DNA from: Atkinsonella hypoxylon
Lineage: Eukaryota; Ascomycota; Sordariomycetes; Hypocreales; Clavicipitaceae
Assembly (NCBI GenBank): GCA_000729835.1
Contig: JFHB01000310.1
Span: 1 to 26,314, forward strand
DNA: 26,314 nt
Direction: 5' to 3'
Below are positions 11,210 to 21,951 of the stretch, piece after piece (the first letter of the stretch is position 1; each line of letters starts with the position of its first letter). Position numbers and translations under genes: made by a program. The notes below the pieces were generated by a model, which saw only the letters and a list, made by a program, of their open reading frames with translations, was not told where the DNA came from and made no database searches.

Positions 11210-11900
11210 ATTGAAAATAATAGGGATTACAGGACTAGATATCTAAGAGGGTAGTGGTCTCTTAGATTTAGCACCTGTAATTGCTTCTAGCAATTATTAT
11301 GTAGTGGAAGCAGCAGCGGCCTAAATTAAGCTGTAGTGTATAGTATAGATTACGTAGAGGCAACAGATAACTGTAATAGTAGTATCTTTATATTAAGAGC
11401 GCTGTAATAAATAGTAAGAGTAGAATCTTAAATCTTTCTAGTCCCTTATAGACCCTTTAACTATATTAGTAGGCTATAGTTACTAGAAAGGGCTTATAGG
11501 CTACTTTATAATTTCCGCAAAAATATTTACTATATAAAAACAAAAAAATCGACTTACAGCTATACAAACGAGAAACCTATATGCACAATTTAATAAATTC
11601 CACTAATAGCAAATAACCCTTATAAGCAACTCTATCTAACAATTATACTATTAGATAGCCCTAATTCTTAGCTTTTGAATAGTATACTTCTTAAATTTCT
11701 ACTATTGCTAGTTGTGGAGAAAATCGCAGTTAAAGTTAACTATAGGTTAGGCAACTTTGCCTTAGTTAAATCTAGATGTTTACATCTAGTAACAACGATA
11801 TCTCTACCAAAAATTAACGTAACAAGACCTAATGAGGGTCACGTGATAGAGCAACTAGTAGGCATAAAAATAGGCTATACAGGGTAGCTTATTTTTAACA
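11210..11900 (-). repeat. Copia-1 5' LTR (right)
   Basis: This is the 691-bp partner of 4069-4759, of identical length. It is bordered by the primer-binding site on the inside and by the AGGTCT duplicate on the outside. Differences from the left LTR are mostly C/T and G/A, so RIP rather than clock-like mutation dominates and LTR divergence cannot date the insertion. Confidence 0.93.
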
Positions 11901-11906
11901 AGGTCT
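11901..11906. repeat. Target-site duplication, right of Copia-1
   Basis: AGGTCT repeats the six bases at 4063-4068. The Gypsy-1 downstream ORF resumes at 11907. Confidence 0.85.
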
Positions 11907-12220
11907 CTAAAGATAACGTACATTACTTACTCTAGCAGAATATAGTAATGTATATCTTTAGGATTTACAATAACTGCAAAGTAAAGCGCTAGAACTAGCA
12001 ATATAAAGGTAAGGATGCTAAGGCATCTGTAGGTAACGCTAAAGTGGCTAGAAGAGGCAAGATATAGGTAAAAGCAGCAGCTACTGCATACTATAGTAGC
12101 AATATAGTAAAAAGAGGCAAGGAAACTATTACTGTAGATTTATCTACTAGTCTACTGTTATAGGTAGCGTTACTTACTATCTACTTCTTTAATAAATTTA
12201 GTAGAATTAATAGCACTATT

Positions 12221-12915
12221 ATTGAAAATAATAGGGATTACAGGACTAGATATCTAAGAGGGTAGTGGTCTCTTAGATTTAGCACCTGTAATTGCTCCTA
12301 GCAATTATCACGTAGTGGAAGCAGCAGCGGCCTAAATCAAGCTGTAGTGTATAGTATAGATCACGTAGAGGCAGTAGATAACTATAATAATAGTAGTATC
12401 TTATATTGAGAGCGCTATAACGAACAAGTGAGGGTAGGATCTTAAATCTTTCCAGTCCCTTATAGACCCTCCAACTATATCGGCAGGCTGTAGTCGCTAG
12501 AAGGGGCTTATAGGCTACTTTATAATTTCCGCAAAAAGATTTACTATATAAAAACAAAAAAATCGACTTACGGCTATATAAACAAGAAACCTACATACAT
12601 AATTTAACAAATTCCACTAATAGCAAACAACCCTTATAAGCAACCCTATCCAACAATTATACCATTAGATAGCCCTAATTCTTAGCTTTCGAATAATATA
12701 CTTCTTGAATTTCTACTATTACTAGTTATAGAGAAAAACGCTGTTAAAGCTAACTATAGGTTAGGCAACTTTACCTTAGTTAAATCCAGATGTTTCGCAT
12801 CTAGTAACAGCGATATCTCTACCAAAAATCAACGTAATAAGACCTAATAAGGGTCACGTGATGGAGCAACTAGTAGGCATAAAAATAGGCTATACAGGGT
12901 AGCTTATTTTTAACA
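12221..12915 (-). repeat. Solo Copia-family LTR inside Gypsy-1
   Basis: A single 695-bp LTR of the Copia-1 family with no interior. It is flanked by ACTATT at 12215-12220 and 12916-12921, and Gypsy-2 has one uninterrupted copy of that site (about 21883-21888). It is therefore an independent insertion reduced to one LTR by LTR-LTR recombination. It shares the TTTCGC-centred palindrome variant with Copia-2. The 92-codon open stretch on its - strand (12279-12557) is LTR sequence, not a gene. Confidence 0.93.
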
Positions 12916-13731
12916 ACTATTGCAGGTCCTTTAGCTAGTATTAGCTGTATAAACTTACTCTTTATTCTATTAGCTAAGGTGCAATTCTAGAGCTAGTGTA
13001 ATAGTCTTCTTTAGGAGAAGTGTAAATCTAACGCTAAAGAAATAATTAAAGCCTACCTTAAGGACACTCCTATAGGTAGCAATGCTGTATAGAAGCAACT
13101 TAACCTCTATATTGCTAAAATTAATAAGTTAAATAAAAAGATTAACTAGATTAAAATAGAGGCTAAAGGAGGTTTATTTAATAAGTAGTTTAATAAATTA
13201 TAGACTGCTATCTGCAGTATATATAACTAACTAAATAGCATAAGTTAATTTAATAAAGGTGTTAATAACGTTATTAATAAAAATAAAACCTTACTAAAGG
13301 TTGCTAGTAATATTAATATACTGTAGGCAGAAAGTAGATACTTATAATATAAAATTAACTACATTTACGCAAACTTCTTAGAACGCTTAGCTAACTAGCC
13401 TATTACTATATAAGGCCTCTTTAGTAATAGATTTAGCACTATTTAATGTAGAAGAAGTGCTTAGTTTATTCTAATTAACCTATCTTTAATGTATTTCTCT
13501 CTATTAATTCTATAAAAGACACTTTCTACAGTAAAGCTAATACTAACTAAGGTAAAAACGCTAACTAAGAGGCTAGCTGTAAGTAAACTAGTAGAAACAC
13601 CTATTAAGCGTAAGACTAGTGCCTTTTAGGCAAAACCCTCTCTAAAGCCACTAGGAATATCCTTTAGCTTTACTTTCTAGAGAGAACTAATAGCCTGCTA
13701 TAACTAACTAACAATTTACTACTATTAGTAA

Positions 13732-14524
13732 TGCTTAGGGATTAGAATAGGCTATATATATATAAAGAAATACACTAAAGGGATTTAACAGAAAATTTGC
13801 TTTAATATAGATTAATTTTAATGCTTTTAACACTATATAGAATAATCTTATATAAAGAATATACTATATAGATTTAATAAATTAGCTTTATTATATAAGA
13901 TTAATTTATAGGATTTAACATTATTTAGGATAATTTTACGTAACTTTACTTATATATAGAATATAGAACAAGCTTTAACGCTCTATTAGGTTTAAGGAAA
14001 TCTATTAATTTAATATATAGATTTAATAGTTACTAGATTATAAGTGTAATTTAGGCATTATAAGTGTATAGAAAAATACGTAAATATAGCAACCTATACT
14101 GCAGATTGCACTACAACAACAACAACATATACTTACGCAATAAAACAACAACTACCTTTCTACGCCTTTTATAACAGCTAGATTAATAAGTTATTTAGTT
14201 TAATTTAATATACCTTTTAACAACTAACAATTAATTTTTAGAATAGCTAGAACAGCTAATCTTTTTTGTAGAGGTAGCACTTATTACAGAATAATTCTAT
14301 AAACCTATAGGTTACTAGTGCATATAACTGCAATTATATATAAGTAGTTAGAAGCAACACTTAGGTAGTTAGATTAAACAATCAACAATTATTTACTAGA
14401 ACACTATTTCTAGATGCTCCTTACAGAAGCTCTTACGACTCCTCTTACGATTTATTGCATAACCTGTCGAATCCAACAACCTATCGTCACTTCCGACAAA
14501 CCCACGTTAGATCCCACCATAACA
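13732..14524 (+). repeat. Gypsy-1 3' non-coding end and probable 3' LTR
   Basis: No coding signal follows the downstream ORF. The segment ends CCACCATAACA exactly where sequence homologous to Copia-1 position 8511 begins, as expected for an LTR ending in CA. The left LTR boundary cannot be set, because no second copy is in the window; an AAAGGGA purine run near 13777 could be the PPT. The first 300 bases are extremely AT-rich and the last 120 (14405-14524) are markedly less mutated. A short CAA run lies at about 14113-14127. Confidence 0.6.
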
Positions 14525-16278
14525 TTTAGACTACTAATTAGGTTGGTATCTAAACCTAGGCAATATAGAGCATCCTTTAGAGCTAAAGGCCTATATTTAG
14601 CTGGATTTATACTAACTAGTACCTAGAATACAGCAGTTCCCTGTCCTTTAGGATAAATAGGACCTCCTCCAGTAGCAATAGGCGCAGTTTTACCCTTTTT
14701 TATAGGCTTAAAAGTCCTAAAAAATGCCTTATTGTTAACTATATAATAGGTAGAACCTATATTATATAGTAAGGAGTTTTTAATTATTCTATTAGAATAG
14801 TTAAAAGAAGGGGTATTATTACTAGTAGTACTAGTATTACTAGTAGTGGATTCTGTATCTAAATCATAAGAATTATTACTACTAGAACTGCTAGATTCAC
14901 TATCGGAATCTATAGTATCCTGGTTGCTAGTAGATAGGTTATAATAACCTATAGTAAAAGCAGCTTCTCCATCCTTATTCCTAGAATTTTTGTTACTTCT
15001 TCTTCGGCCCTTCTACTTCTTCTTATTCTTAGAGGCTTTATCTATATCTTTATCTTTAGAGGCATTAGAATCGTTAGAATTAGAACCGTTAGAATTCTTC
15101 TTCTAATTAGGAGGATTCTTTCCTTAATTAGCCTTATTATTATTAGAACTATTAGAAGCCTTATAACTAAGAGCTTTAGATATAGAGGAGCTTTTATCTC
15201 TTTGTTCTTCTAATAAATTAGCTATAAGAAACTGTAAATTCAGCATTTTTACAGATAGACCTTGTGCTCTAGCAGCTCTAATAGAATATCGCTGCCTTTC
15301 AGCCTAGCTAGGGAAGGTCTTCTTTAAAGTATTAATATAATAATTTACCTAGTCGATAGGATTAATAGCTACACTATAGAGTTATAATCTAGCTAGTAAA
15401 TTATTAAATTTAGCATTAAAGGCCTCTAAAGATCCCTTATAGTTCAAAAACAATAAGTTGTAATAACTAGTATATAGCGTACTACGTTGTATTTCAGCAC
15501 TCTATAAATATTGCCTAACTAGAACGTTATAGGCATCTACAGGGGACTTATACTAGCTTATAGCAGCTTAAGGTCTAGATTAGCAACTATCTCTTATAAT
15601 TATAAGGATAATAGCTTATTCTAAGTCTACTAAAGTACTAGCTGTACTAGAATTATTAATAAATTAAGGGAATCCTAGTGCCCTAAATTAAATAGTTAAA
15701 GCTTACTTCTACTGTTTAAAATTTTTAGGGCCTTTTAGCTTAGCAGCCTCTAGAATAGAGTAAACCTTCTTATTTAACTCTTTTATAGTGCCTTTATTAA
15801 AAGCAGGCAGAAAAGTAGCACTATTAGAGGAACTAGAAGGTTTAGGGACTTTAAAAGAGACTTTAGAAGTCTTAGAAGTAATAGGATCTGCTTTAGGAGA
15901 CCCTATAGAGAGTTTACCTATAGATGTAATTATAGTATCTAATTTACTTAGTAAATCAGCTATATTACCTTTATTTTAGCTTTATTTTGCTTTACTATAC
16001 CTAATAAATCTATTTAGGGTCTCTTATTGCTTATCCATTTAAGCTTTTAGATCAGCTTAAACATTATAGACTTGCACTACTCTTTTAGAAGCTAATCTAG
16101 CTTCTTTTAGAGCCTTTTTAGCTATATAATCTTCTTTATTAGAAGAGGAATCTACTAGCTAAGGGGGGGATCTAGCTGGACTAGGAAAGCTAGTAGCAGC
16201 AGCTGTAGCTAGTGTACTAGAACTACTACCCCGTTTAGGGCTTATACTCTTTCCCTTGCCTGTTCCTTTTGGTGCTAT
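14525..16278 (-). pseudogene. gag-pol: Copia-2 gag and protease fragment (RIP-broken)
   Basis: The - strand frame starts at an ATA (former ATG) at 16276-16278, followed by Ala-Pro-Lys-Gly, and continues in the same phase to the protease box at 14752-14763, which reads Asn-Ile-Gly-Ser (both Asp and Thr changed). The Gag body corresponds to Copia-1 gag, with a basic K/R stretch near 15000-15055. At least four length differences from Copia-1 gag are multiples of three bases (3, 3, 6 and 6), so the frame was held by selection before RIP. Integrase and later domains are absent because the copy is cut at 14525. Confidence 0.85.
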
Positions 16279-17191
16279 TTTAAGGGTTTTAATAGCTAAT
16301 TTAACGCTCTTTATAGCTAATTATAGCCTAAATTATAGTGGAAATAGTAGTAAATAACAGTAATAATTCTTACTAAATATAGGCTAGAAGTGCCCTATAT
16401 TTTTAGAAATTATACTGAGATTTTTCTCTAATTTCTTTCGTAACAGGTATAACAGGCTCTAAAGGCTGCGTTATATTGCAATCTATATGCACATACAATT
16501 TATATAGCAGACTAGATTTGTAAGCAGTTGCAAGGGGCATAAAACATAGGTTCTAGCTCTTTTTAGCTAAAAAAATTCAGGAGATTCTTCTCTAATTAGG
16601 TTCTAACAAATTAGTAGAGACCTAAGCACAGCTAATTTAGAGATATCTAGCTAATTTCTAGTTCAAAATCCCAACCGGTAGGATTACTACATAAATTAAT
16701 TCTGCAACCGAAAACACAGGAATATCTAACGGCGACAAGAGCTGTTAGGCATGCACTACAAATTGTAGTATAGCTACTAATAGAGGTGCACAGGGTGCAC
16801 AATATAATAACAACAACGAGCGATGCAGTGCAGCGCTAAGCTTATTTCTAGATAGAAATAATTAATTAGGCAGTGCCTAATAAAACAATTCGCAGCGCGA
16901 ATGTAATGTATACAGATATATATATAATAATGTTGCGCAACGATAGAACCTAGCTATTAAGAATAGCTTTAAAAGTGTGTATACACAAGGTGCATAGAGT
17001 GCAGGAGGCACAAGGTGGGCAGAATAAAAACACTAGTATAGTGGCTAGCAATGTATATGCAGCAGGTATTAATAGCTTCTAGCAAGCTACTAATGACAGC
17101 AATAGCTGCTAGCGCAGGTCTCAATATAGCTTCTAGTGGGTAATACAGTATATAATAGTAGATTTTCAGCGGGCTAACAGCTTGCAGATAG
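16279..17191 (-). other. Copia-2 5' leader
   Basis: This is the non-coding counterpart of Copia-1 10259-11189, with the same TGCA-rich words and ACTACAAATTGTAGT palindrome. It differs by transitions and small indels, for example one extra CAA unit near 16808. No ORF is supported. Confidence 0.7.
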
Positions 17192-17211
17192 GTCTTCCGG
17201 GCTTATAACCT
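17192..17211 (-). other. Copia-2 primer-binding site
   Basis: CCGGGCTTATAACC precedes the LTR, as in Copia-1, and matches the initiator-tRNA anticodon arm with the same CpA-to-TpA change. Confidence 0.75.
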
Positions 17212-17912
17212 TTTGAAAATAATAGGGATTACAGGACTAGATATCTAAGAGGGTAGTAGTCTCTTAGATTTAGCACCTATAATTGCTCCTAGCAATTATT
17301 ATATAGTAGAAGCAGCAGCAGCCTAAATTAAGCTGTAGTGTATAGTATAGATCACGTAGAGGCAATAGATAACTGTAATAGTAGTATCTTTATATTGAGA
17401 GCGCTGTAACGAACAGTAAGGGTAGAATCTTAAATCTTTCTAGTCCCTTATAGACCCTTTAACTATATTAGTAGGCTATAGTTACTAGAAAGGGCTTATA
17501 GGCTACTTTATAATTTCCGCAAAAATATTTACTATATAAAAACAAAAAAATCGACTTACAGCTATACAAACGAGAAACCTATATGCACAATTTAATAAAT
17601 TCCACTAATAGCAAATAACCCTTATAAGCAACTCTATCTAACAATTATACTATTAAATAGCCCTAATTCTTAGCTTTTAAATAATATACTTCTTAAATTT
17701 CTACCATTACTAGTTGTAGAGAAAAACGCTGTTAAAGCTAACTATAGGTTAGGCAACTTTGCCTTAGTTAAATCCAGATGTTTCGCATCTAGTAACAGTG
17801 ATATCTCTACCAAAAATCAACGTAACATAACCAAAAAAGGGTCACGTGATAGAGCAACTAGTAGGCAACTAGTAAGCATAAAAATAGACTACAGGGTAGC
17901 TTATTTTTAACA
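17212..17912 (-). repeat. Copia-2 5' LTR
   Basis: A 701-bp LTR of the same family. It is longer than the 691-bp LTRs partly because of a short tandem duplication of the CAACTAGTAGG word near 17856-17876. Its inner base pair reads TT instead of AT before TGAAAATAAT. Its outer end, ATTTTTAACA, joins Gypsy-2 directly. Confidence 0.92.
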
Positions 17913-20590
17913 ATAGTTTTATTAATTCTAGAGAAAAATAAGTTAATAATAGCTATAAAGAAGTTGTTTATAGGCTACCTAGCTATTTAGCTGTTAGGTT
18001 TTATTGTTAATAGTAATAGAATTACTAATATAAATAATAAGCTAAAAGCTTTTTAAAAACTTAAGTTTTTAGTAAATCTTATAAATCTAAAGACCTTTAT
18101 TAGTATAGCTAGCTTTTTATAGAAAAGTATTCTATAGTTTAATATATAAATTTACTTACTATAGAAATAAAAGACTACCTTACTATAAAAGCTTTATAAG
18201 AAAGGCTTAGCTAATAGTTTACTAAAACTAATACACTAAAAGAAAGCTTAAGAAGTAATATTTTTACTAAAACCTAAGGAAAAGAAGGCATTCTAAGAGG
18301 TAAAAGTATACTTTAATAAAAACACTATTCTATAGCACTATAACTTTAGTAAGTATTTATTCTTTAAAGTTAACGCTTATAAGGAAGAATTTAAGCTCTT
18401 TATCTTCTAGCTTATAGGTAAATAGAATAGTTATAGTATATTTAGTAAAGATATTAAAAATAACTAGCTTTAACTAATTCTTTTTCTCTTAATATATACT
18501 TTTAATATAAAGAAATATTATAGATTAACTAAGGTAGAGGTAGCTATAATTATATAGAGTGTTTAAAAGCTATAGAAAATAGTTTAATCTAACTACTACA
18601 CTATTAATATTATTATAGACTACTTATTAGTAAAGAGAATTATTAAATATACCTTACTTACTATAATAGATTTAGATAAAGCTAACCTAAAATTAGCTAA
18701 AGTAGCTAATTATTTATTGCAATTTAACCTAAGAGTCTTCTATATACTAGAAGTACTAAATATAGTGCTAAATACGCTCTTTAGGTTGCTAGTTATAGTT
18801 TTATACTAAGAGAAGGCTTATAACAGTAAATTTAATAAGCTTAATATAAGTATATTTTTTACTAAAGAATGCAGCACTATAGCAGTATTAAATAAAGGTT
18901 TAAAAGAGGAAATTGTTTAAGGCTATAGTTTTAATTTAAAGCTTAATAGAATTATAGAAGGTATTAAGGACTTTTATAAAAAGTAGGCTTAGTAAAATTA
19001 ATAATAAAGACTAAGGATTTTACTATATAAATAGGCCTTATAAGATAATAGGCTTTTATACTATTATAATAGAAAAGGCCTATTTTAACTATATATACCT
19101 ATAAAGGTTATAGAATTTATCCTTAAAATAGTTTATAATAATTAAAACTATTTTAGCGCCTATAGAATAGCAGTAGAATTATAAGTAGTTTACTTTCTAT
19201 AGATATATAAGTAAATTTAAATCTATATTGCTTACTACTATACTTATAAAAAAAACATAATTAACTACAGTAAGCTACTAAAGGAATTAAGGTTATTAAA
19301 GTTAGTTCTAATGCTCTTTTATATAATTTTACTTAATTTTTATTACTAATATACCTAAAGTTAGCTTAATAAATACTTTATAGTAAAAAGATAAATATAG
19401 CTTCTATAACTTACTATATTTAATAAATTGCTTATTTAGTAAGTAAATAATTCTTATACTTAAGTATATAATATATATAGTAGAAATTTAAGTAGAACTA
19501 CTCTTATAGATACTATATTTATTAAACTAAAGCCTTCTTAAGTAGATTATAAGTAACTAAGATCTAAAGTTTATTTCTAATATTTAGAGAAATATATTTA
19601 CCTAAATTAGAAGTAAATTACTTATAGCTATAGCTTACTACCTATAGATAAATAGAATAGCTAAATAAAAGAATTAAATAGTTATTATTACTGTTTAATA
19701 CTATATAGTTATAAATCTAAATACACTATAGACTATAATACTTCTAGCACTATAGCACTAACTTAATAATATAGTAGTAGTTAGTATAGAGATTTCCTTT
19801 AATAAACTTATATATAGTTTTTAACTAGCTACTATTGTTAATTTAATCTAATTAAATAACGTTTTTAGCAATAGAATAGATATAAGTAATATAGCTATAC
19901 TTTAGAAGCTATACTAGTAAGAGGTAGAAACAGCTATTAGTATAGTAAATGCTTTAAGTAAGATTAAATATAACGCTTAGTATAAGCCTATTAATATTAA
20001 AGTAAAGAATATAGTTTACCTATAATTACACTAAAGATATATACTTCTAGAAAAGCTAAAAAAGAAATAGTCTTTTTAATAAATAAAGCTATATAAAGTT
20101 CTTATAAAAGTAAGTCTATTGTTATTTTACCTAGATTTTCTACTAGATTTATATATATACTTAGTAGTATTAGTAGCTTACCTTTAGAAGCTAAGATAAA
20201 GTAAAGACCCTTTTAACTAAAAAAAGTAACTACTACTGCTAATTACAATAGAAGGGTTTAGTATAAAGAACTATTAAGAAATTAAGCGAATTTATACCTA
20301 TTAAATCTAACGTTTCTACAGTAAGTTAAGTAAGCTATATTTAGAATTCCTTATATAATAGAAAGAGTTCTTTACTAAAGACAACTAATAAATTACTAAA
20401 AATAAGCTTAAAGTTAATACTTTTAAAATTATAAATAAATATCTATAGAAACACTTTATAAATTAAGAAGAAGAGTATTAGCGTTATTAAAAGGGTAATA
20501 TAGCCTACTAAAAAACCCTAAATTAGCTAGTAGAAGCTTACTACTAACTCTTTTCCTTATAAGTTTTAATTTCCTTTATTATATAATAAT
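17913..20590 (+). pseudogene. pol: Gypsy-2 pol fragment (end of reverse transcriptase to chromodomain-like end)
   Basis: Homologous to Gypsy-1 424-3100, so the catalytic Y-x-D-D part is missing and the fragment begins just after it. The RNase H end is recognisable at 18723-18800 and integrase from about 19561. A one-base insertion in a T-run near 19335 shifts the frame between them relative to Gypsy-1, in addition to many TAG/TAA codons. The chromodomain-like stretch is near 20330-20450. Non-functional. Confidence 0.82.
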
Positions 20591-20832
20591 TTATTTAAAT
20601 CTCTTAGTATCTTTTTCTTTATTTCTTTATTTATTATTATAGAAACTATTAAAATTAACCTATATTATAGAATTATAGAAGGTTAAGAAGAAAACACCTA
20701 TAAATCTATATACTATTGTTTTAATCTACTTTTCTCTATAAATTTACCTTTACTTTTGTGAATTTTTACGCTTTCTACTATATAACCTTTTCCTTATACC
20801 TTTATATATTATAAAATCTTATAAATTTATTA

Positions 20833-21951
20833 ATACTATTATAGCTGCTGCTTTTTCTATCCCTTTAGGCTATTGTTTAGCTACTTCTAATAGTTAAACA
20901 CTAGAATACTACACTAAGAGCAATAGACTACTTATAGAGTAAATTCCTATAGTCTATAGAACTAACTAGCCTCTATAGAGCTACTTCTAGCTCTTTCTAT
21001 CTCTTCTATAGAAAATCTACTACTATTATTCTTTTCTTTTAGTAGTTTAGAATTATTAATTCTAGTAAACCTAGATAGCTTATTCTAAGAAGAGAATAAT
21101 AATAGTAACTATACTTAAGCTATAATACTACTACTATTTAAACCTAAAGAAGAATATATTGCTTCTAATATATATATTAACTATAATAATAGTTCTAACG
21201 CTAAGAGTAAAGGTTCTAAGTTTAAGGAGCAGGAATATAACTATAAAGAGAATATAGTAGCTATAGAGCTAAATAATATTAAAACTTATTTTATATTACT
21301 TAACTTCTGCTGCCTATATAGCACTTTTAGTAGGCCTAGAAGTGCTAAGGGCACCCTAAAAGTTAATAAGTTTATCTTTAGCACTATTTCTATAGAAATT
21401 AAAGATAATATTAATATTACTAATGTAGGGCCTATTACAGAAGACTATAGTTAGTATTGCTATACTAATAGAGCTAAAGAAAAGGTATAGAATATAGAAA
21501 ATGCTATTTACGCTTATACCTATAAATTTACTCTAAAAGGCAGTATAATAGATAAAACTAGCATTAAGGTCTCTAAAGACAATATATATTACTTACTCTA
21601 GTAGAATATAGTAATATATATCTTTAGAATTTATAATAACTATAAAGTAAAGCGCTAGAACTAGCAGTATAAAGGCAAGAATGCTAAAGTATCTATAGGT
21701 AACGCTAGAGTAGCTAGAAGAGGCAAAATATAGGTAAAAGCAGCAGCTACTGTATACTATAGTAGTAATATAGTAAAAAGAGGTAAAGAAACTGTTACTG
21801 TAGATTTATCCACTAGTCTACTGTTATAGGTAGCGTTACTTACTATCTGCTTCTTTAATAAATTTAGCGGGATTAATAGCACTATTGCAGGTGCCTTAAC
21901 TAGTATTAGCTGCATAGACTTACTCTTTATTCTATTAGCTAAGGTGCAATC
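20833..21951 (+). pseudogene. Gypsy-2 copy of the unrecognised downstream ORF (5' two thirds, RIP-broken)
   Basis: Counterpart of the Gypsy-1 frame, uninterrupted across both sites where the Copia family entered Gypsy-1. The putative start codon is ATA (20833-20835, ATG in Gypsy-1), and a 13-base length difference at about 20882 puts the start out of phase with the rest, so the N-terminus is uncertain. From about 20900 the frame matches Gypsy-1, with TAG/TAA interruptions. The hydrophobic segments equivalent to 12152-12190 and 12931-12981 are present; the helix-like region and C-terminal hydrophobic segment are cut off by Gypsy-3A at 21952. Function unknown. Confidence 0.6.

Larger units (their letters stand above)
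4069..11900 (-). mobile_element. Copia-1: full-length Ty1/Copia retrotransposon inside Gypsy-1
   Basis: Two 691-bp LTRs (4069-4759 and 11210-11900) flank a - strand interior of about 6.45 kb in the order 5' LTR, primer-binding site, long leader, gag, protease, integrase, reverse transcriptase, RNase H, polypurine tract, 3' LTR. Integrase preceding reverse transcriptase defines Ty1/Copia. Target duplications of AGGTCT flank it. It sits inside the Gypsy-1 downstream ORF, so it is younger than Gypsy-1. It is less AT-rich than its host element but still RIP-mutated, with damaged catalytic residues and many stops, so it is not autonomous now. Confidence 0.95.
3342..13731 (+). pseudogene. Unrecognised membrane-protein-like ORF downstream of pol in Gypsy-1 (envelope-like layout, RIP-broken, interrupted twice)
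   Basis: The frame runs 3342-4068, 11907-12220 and 12922 to about 13731, and both joints keep phase (727 plus 314 bases is 347 whole codons). I found TAG and TAA interruptions but no in-frame TGA, so it was coding before RIP. About 600 codons. A candidate ATG at 3342 opens a Leu/Trp-rich, signal-like start, but Gypsy-2 has a 13-bp indel just after it, so the N-terminus is uncertain; the frame is shared from about 3400. Other features are N-x-S/T sites (some may be RIP-made Asn), a Lys-Val-Lys-Arg site at 11978-11989, hydrophobic stretches at 12152-12190 and 12931-12981, a Lys/Asn/Leu-rich helix-like region at 13081-13420, a hydrophobic segment at 13465-13515 and a Lys-rich tail. I recognise no family. 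An envelope-type fusion protein or a captured host membrane gene are both possible. Confidence 0.6.
1..14524 (+). mobile_element. Gypsy-1: Ty3/Gypsy element split by two Copia insertions, 5' part outside window
   Basis: The element is present as 1-4068, 11907-12220 and 12922-14524. Removing 4069-11906 and 12221-12921 (each insertion plus one target duplicate) restores a continuous sequence colinear with Gypsy-2 (17913-21951) and leaves a single open frame across both joints. Order on the + strand is reverse transcriptase, RNase H, integrase and chromodomain-like C-terminus, then a second long frame, then a non-coding 3' end finishing in an ATAACA terminus. Its right end abuts the interior of Copia-2, so I infer it inserted into Copia-2. 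The 5' LTR and gag would lie left of base 1. Confidence 0.85.
14525..17912 (-). mobile_element. Copia-2: truncated second copy of the Copia family
   Basis: It is colinear with Copia-1 8511-11900 and contains the start of pol, all of gag, the leader, the primer-binding site and the 5' LTR. Its 3' portion is missing at the junction with Gypsy-1 (14524/14525). Its outer LTR end joins Gypsy-2 at 17913, equivalent to Gypsy-1 position 424. I infer that Copia-2 inserted into Gypsy-2 and was later split by Gypsy-1, so the missing half should lie left of the window. Confidence 0.85.
17913..21951 (+). mobile_element. Gypsy-2: internal part of a sister copy of Gypsy-1
   Basis: It is colinear with Gypsy-1 from 424 onward and spans both Copia-family insertion sites without interruption, so it is the empty-site control for those insertions. 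It is cut on the left by the Copia-2 LTR and on the right by the Gypsy-3A LTR at 21952, inside the downstream ORF. It is more heavily RIP-mutated than Gypsy-1. Confidence 0.9.

Noticed and set aside
4069..11906. Copia-1 and the solo LTR as introns of the downstream ORF
   Set aside because: They have LTR structure, target duplications and retrotransposon coding sequence, and Gypsy-2 lacks them.
12279..12557. 92-codon open frame on the - strand
   Set aside because: It lies wholly inside the solo LTR, and the matching stretches of the other three LTRs do not keep it open. Chance frame.
14414..14626. 70-codon + strand frame at the Gypsy-1/Copia-2 junction
   Set aside because: It crosses the junction and its second half is antisense to gag-pol. 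No family resemblance.
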